A stretch of DNA of 64,000 bases, from NCBI RefSeq assembly GCF_000710615.1, contig NZ_JDTH01000001.1, positions 921,076 to 985,075 on the forward strand, written 5' to 3'. The notes beneath the pieces are model-generated. The model was not told the origin of the DNA and ran no database searches. It worked only from the letters and a program-made list of their open reading frames with translations. The position numbers and the translations under genes are program-made. This document shows positions 61,809-64,000 of this stretch, in pieces. Positions within the stretch are counted from its first letter, which is position 1; each line of letters opens with the position of its first letter. Source of the DNA: Haladaptatus cibarius D43 (GTDB lineage Archaea; Halobacteriota; Halobacteria; Halobacteriales; Haladaptataceae).

Positions 61809-61851
61809 ATCGCACGAACCGGAGCGAGTGGGTTTTACAGTTCCGATATCG

Positions 61852-62319
61852 TTACTCTTCGTTGTCGATTGAAAGCGGCAGTTCTTCGCTTTCGAACGGC
61901 GACCCGAGGACGACCATCGTCTGGGAACGCGAAAAGCCGTCCATCTGGGCGATTCTGTCGAACATCAGTTCGCGAAGACTATCCGCGTTTTCGGCGTACA
62001 CGCGCGCCATCACGTCCCACGACCCTGTCGTGAGATGCACTTCCTGAATCCCGTCGATGTTTTCGAGCTTTTTCAGGGTGTCTTTTTCTCGACCCTGTTC
62101 GACGCGAAGGCCGATGAAGGCAGAGATGCCGAGCGAGATTTCCTTCGGGTTTACGTTGGCGTGATAGCCGGTGATTACGCCTGCTTCTTCCATCCGGTTG
62201 ACTCGGTCGTGAACTGTCGCACTGGACATGTCGATTTGGCGGGCGATTTCGCTGAACGGCGTTCGTGCGTCGTTTTGGAGTGCTTTGAGAATAGCGCGGT
62301 CCGTATCATCCAGCTTCAT
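61852..62319 (-). CDS. Lrp/AsnC-family transcriptional regulator
   Basis: This 155-aa protein has an N-terminal HTH ([40 protein letters not shown]) and a C-terminal RAM/AsnC ligand domain ([41 protein letters not shown]). The ligand is probably an amino acid; the glycine/serine one-carbon genes in the window are possible targets but this is a guess. The ATG at 62319 is preferred to an upstream start at 62340, since the aaatatttatta TATA (about 62342-62352) would then lie 23-33 bp upstream. Confidence 0.92.
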   Translation of the reverse strand: MKLDDTDRAILKALQNDARTPFSEIARQIDMSSATVHDRVNRMEEAGVITGYHANVNPKEISLGISAFIGLRVEQGREKDTLKKLENIDGIQEVHLTTGSWDVMARVYAENADSLRELMFDRIAQMDGFSRSQTMVVLGSPFESEELPLSIDNEE

Positions 62320-62406
62320 ATCGCTACCGAAATGCCCCACTAATAAATATTTGTACCACTCGCCGTAGTGTGATTGCAGTATTCCGAACTGGAACTGACT
62401 CCCGTC

Positions 62407-63213
62407 CTACTTTCCACAATGCGCTTCGGCCTCACGGGCCGCGGCCAGCACCTCGGCGTGCGCCTCGCCGTTTGACGCCACCAGCCCTCTGCTCTCGGTC
62501 GTCCACGGTTCGCCGTGAATGTCGGTCACCTGTCCGCCCGCCTGCCGAACCATGTGGACGCCCGCGACGGAGTCCCACGGGTTCGGCGCGATGTTCGTAA
62601 TCGTTCCATCCAGTGCGCCGCTGGCGACCATCCCGAGGACGATTTGCGCACAGCCGAACCGCCGCATGTCGCCGAATCGCTCCACGATGCCGCGCGTCGT
62701 CGCGGCGTACTCGTCCCGCCGGTCGAAATCCCACCAAATCGTCGGACAGACTGTGAACGTCTCCGGGTCGGTGCGGTCGCTGACCGACACCCGCTCGCCG
62801 TTCAGATACGTTCCCTCGGAGTCTACGGTGTACACGTCGCCCAGTGCAGGACAGACGTTGGCGGCGGCAACCGTCTCACCGTCGCGCACCGCGGCCACGC
62901 TGGTCGTCCAAATCGGAATCCCGCGGACGAAGTTGTTCGTCCCGTCGATTGGGTCGATTATCCAAACGTCGCCCGCTTCCGGGACTTCTTTCAGTTCGTC
63001 GTCTTCCTCGCCGACGATTGCGTCGTCGGGGTATTCGTCGTGAATGACTTCGATAACGCGGCGTTGGCTCTGGCGGTCTGCCTCCGTCACCACGTCGGTT
63101 TTGTTCGATTTCGTTTCTACCGCGATGTTGTTCCGAAAGCCCTCTGCTGCGATTTCGCTTCCCGCGGTGGCAGCGCGTTCTGCGAGTTCGAGTCGCGCGT
63201 TCGCATCGGTCAT
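62407..63213 (-). CDS. Inositol monophosphatase family protein
   Basis: This 268-aa Mg2+-dependent phosphatase is of the IMPase/SuhB/archaeal FBPase group. It has IVGEEDDEL (first Glu), WIIDPIDGTNNFVRGIPIW with the Asp pair, and NIAPNPWDSVAGVHMVRQAGG near the C-terminus. It could hydrolyse inositol-1-phosphate, fructose-1,6-bisphosphate or PAP; specificity cannot be read. The start at 63213 (ATG) fits family length. Confidence 0.9.
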   Translation of the reverse strand: MTDANARLELAERAATAGSEIAAEGFRNNIAVETKSNKTDVVTEADRQSQRRVIEVIHDEYPDDAIVGEEDDELKEVPEAGDVWIIDPIDGTNNFVRGIPIWTTSVAAVRDGETVAAANVCPALGDVYTVDSEGTYLNGERVSVSDRTDPETFTVCPTIWWDFDRRDEYAATTRGIVERFGDMRRFGCAQIVLGMVASGALDGTITNIAPNPWDSVAGVHMVRQAGGQVTDIHGEPWTTESRGLVASNGEAHAEVLAAAREAEAHCGK

Positions 63214-63306
63214 GCTGTGAGAGGTGTGGTGAGATGGAAAAGGAGTGTCGTTTTCGGTGTGACGGATTCATCGCAGGGTTCGGTGCGCCGGGTTCAGATT
63301 CGGAAC

Positions 63307-63313
63307 GTTTTAA
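63307..63313 (+). promoter_or_regulatory. TATA box of tRNA-Leu
   Basis: gttttaag (about 63306-63313) is 29-35 bp upstream of the tRNA 5' end at 63342, as expected for haloarchaeal stable RNA promoters. Confidence 0.55.
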
Positions 63314-63341
63314 GTCACCCAGCGTGGAGTAAAAACTGCGT

Positions 63342-63426
63342 GCGAGGGTAGCCAAGCTCGGCCAACGGCGGCGGACTCAAGATCCGCTCCTGTAGAGGTC
63401 CAAGGGTTCAAATCCCTTCCCTCGCA
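63342..63426 (+). tRNA. tRNA-Leu, anticodon CAA
   Basis: This 85-nt class II tRNA has acceptor stem gcgaggg (63342-63348) paired with ccctcgc (63419-63425) and a discriminator A at 63426. The anticodon stem gcgga/tccgc encloses a ctcaaga loop with anticodon CAA. A long variable arm (tcctgtagaggtcc region) and a T-arm aaggg-ttcaaat-ccctt complete the fold. No intron is visible. CCA is not encoded. Confidence 0.95.
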
Positions 63427-63619
63427 CTCATAACAGAGTGCAGGAAGACCGCATCGGAGCGCTCTTCCCTCGCAAAAACCTCAAACGGGCCAATAAACAG
63501 GCTCTCGCAAAACCTTCTACGACGTGGACTACTCCGGTAGAGAGTTCTTTGCTGTGGAATTGGTGTTTTTGGTATTGCTGTTTCGCCTGTAACTGATGGT
63601 TTTGAATCACCATTGTCGC

Positions 63620-63968
63620 TAACTACTCCCGACTCCAAACGAAGCCCTCACTCACTCCGGTCGTTCGCCCTTCATCCAGCAGGGATCGCCACCGCAGTCT
63701 CCCCACTCTTCCCCGCCAGCGCGGAAATGCACTCGGTGTTCGCTTCGCTCACCCCTCGTGCGAACGCGCTGGCGCAACCATGCGGCAGGTCAGTCAAACG
63801 ACACGGCGCGCGCTGGCGAGACTTTGAGGAGTTCACCTCCGAGAAGTCGAGACAAAACCGCGCGAGGGATGAGCATCGCAGGGAGTGAAACGACCGAGAA
63901 GCGCAGTCGGTTGGGGAGGCATGTGGCTGTCGCGGTGCGGTGGCGGTTTCAGTAGAGTCGTGATTACC
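63620..63968 (+). repeat. Dispersed inverted-repeat element near the right edge
   Basis: This element shares its core with the edge copy at 1-166 (inverted) and its outer arm with 48186-48539. The pair cgccagcgcg (63714-63723) and cgcgctggcg (63765-63774) forms a perfect 10-bp stem around a 41-nt loop; the tail ends gtagagtcgtgattacc (63952-63968). No protein-like gene is seen in 63427-64000. Confidence 0.72.
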
Positions 63969-64000
63969 TAGCACGAATCTCACTGACTAGCACGAATCTC
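63968..64000 (+). repeat. 14-bp direct repeat at the element border
   Basis: ctagcacgaatctc occurs at 63968-63981 and again at 63987-64000, a 19-bp period. It sits exactly where the inverted-repeat element ends and may continue beyond the window edge. Confidence 0.6.

Noticed and set aside
1..64000. Prophage, integrated plasmid or rRNA operon
   Set aside because: No integrase, capsid, terminase, replication or transposase gene was seen, and no rRNA-like sequence; only one tRNA is present, with no attachment-site duplication visible.

Overview
The window comes from a halophilic archaeon of class Halobacteria. The proteins are strongly acidic (rich in Asp and Glu). Many ATG codons sit about 25-30 bp downstream of an AT-rich TATA-like box with no Shine-Dalgarno sequence, as expected for leaderless archaeal transcripts. 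The gene set is archaeal and haloarchaeal: 20S proteasome subunits, HMG-CoA synthase for isoprenoid lipids, halolysin-type subtilase, Tat signal peptides, archaeal Elp3, DUF63, DUF2150, TbsP-like and Bat-type regulators, and amphi-Trp and DUF7344-like proteins. The set would fit Haladaptatus or a relative, but the genus cannot be fixed from the sequence alone. The window looks like ordinary chromosome: single-copy metabolic genes, one tRNA, no rRNA, no intact transposase, no CRISPR array and no phage genes.

Layout. 1-376: edge copy of a dispersed repeat. 377-3929: XRE-type regulator, small zinc protein, a beta-alpha proteasome gene pair with overlapping stop and start, and a winged-helix zinc-ribbon regulator. 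4133-4273: a small inverted-repeat element. 4391-10546 (minus strand): HMG-CoA synthase, an 883-aa pilin-like surface protein, DUF2150, and a NYN nuclease-like/TatD-like pair. 10747-14140: secreted subtilase and an NhaP-type antiporter. 14218-15068: three small genes. 15156-19614: complete glycine cleavage genes gcvT-gcvH-gcvPA-gcvPB. 19703-24649: secreted sugar dehydrogenase, lipoprotein, zinc microprotein, DHH phosphoesterase, FMN-binding protein, glutaredoxin and cobalamin adenosyltransferase. 24685-29185: acyl-CoA dehydrogenase, a hairpin-rich 51-bp tandem array, RIO-like kinase, cupin and aldehyde dehydrogenase. 29321-36534: twin 55-aa membrane proteins, Elp3, a MITE-like element, an S1/OB/DHH protein, small genes, a Yip1-like protein and thymidine kinase. 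36664-44107: frameshifted secreted protease, lipoprotein, flavin reductase, MutY, regulators and a class III aminotransferase. 44162-53708: MgtC/DUF4010 and AI-2E-type membrane proteins, PadR, amphi-Trp, a repeat element, DUF1028, a secreted glucosaminidase with peptidoglycan-binding repeats, FolD and a microprotein. 53777-63426: serine hydroxymethyltransferase, a CHAT-domain protease with a convergent hydrophobic 46-aa peptide, TbsP, YcaO, DUF63, Lrp/AsnC, inositol monophosphatase and tRNA-Leu(CAA). 63620-64000: another copy of the dispersed repeat.

How the genes work together. The clearest theme is one-carbon metabolism. The glycine cleavage proteins make 5,10-methylene-tetrahydrofolate from glycine, GlyA interconverts serine and glycine with the same cofactor, and FolD oxidises it to formyl-tetrahydrofolate. 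A second theme is secretion and the cell surface: Tat-exported subtilase, S1-type protease, sugar dehydrogenase and glucosaminidase, two lipoproteins and the pilin-like protein. The most unusual items are the CHAT protease with its convergent hydrophobic peptide, the 51-bp tandem array in which each unit carries a different but self-complementary hairpin, the dispersed inverted-repeat elements, the orphan YcaO protein with a PxPxP tail, a peptidoglycan-hydrolase-like protein in an organism group without peptidoglycan, and several 46-60 aa genes, many of them zinc ribbons, that are easily missed.
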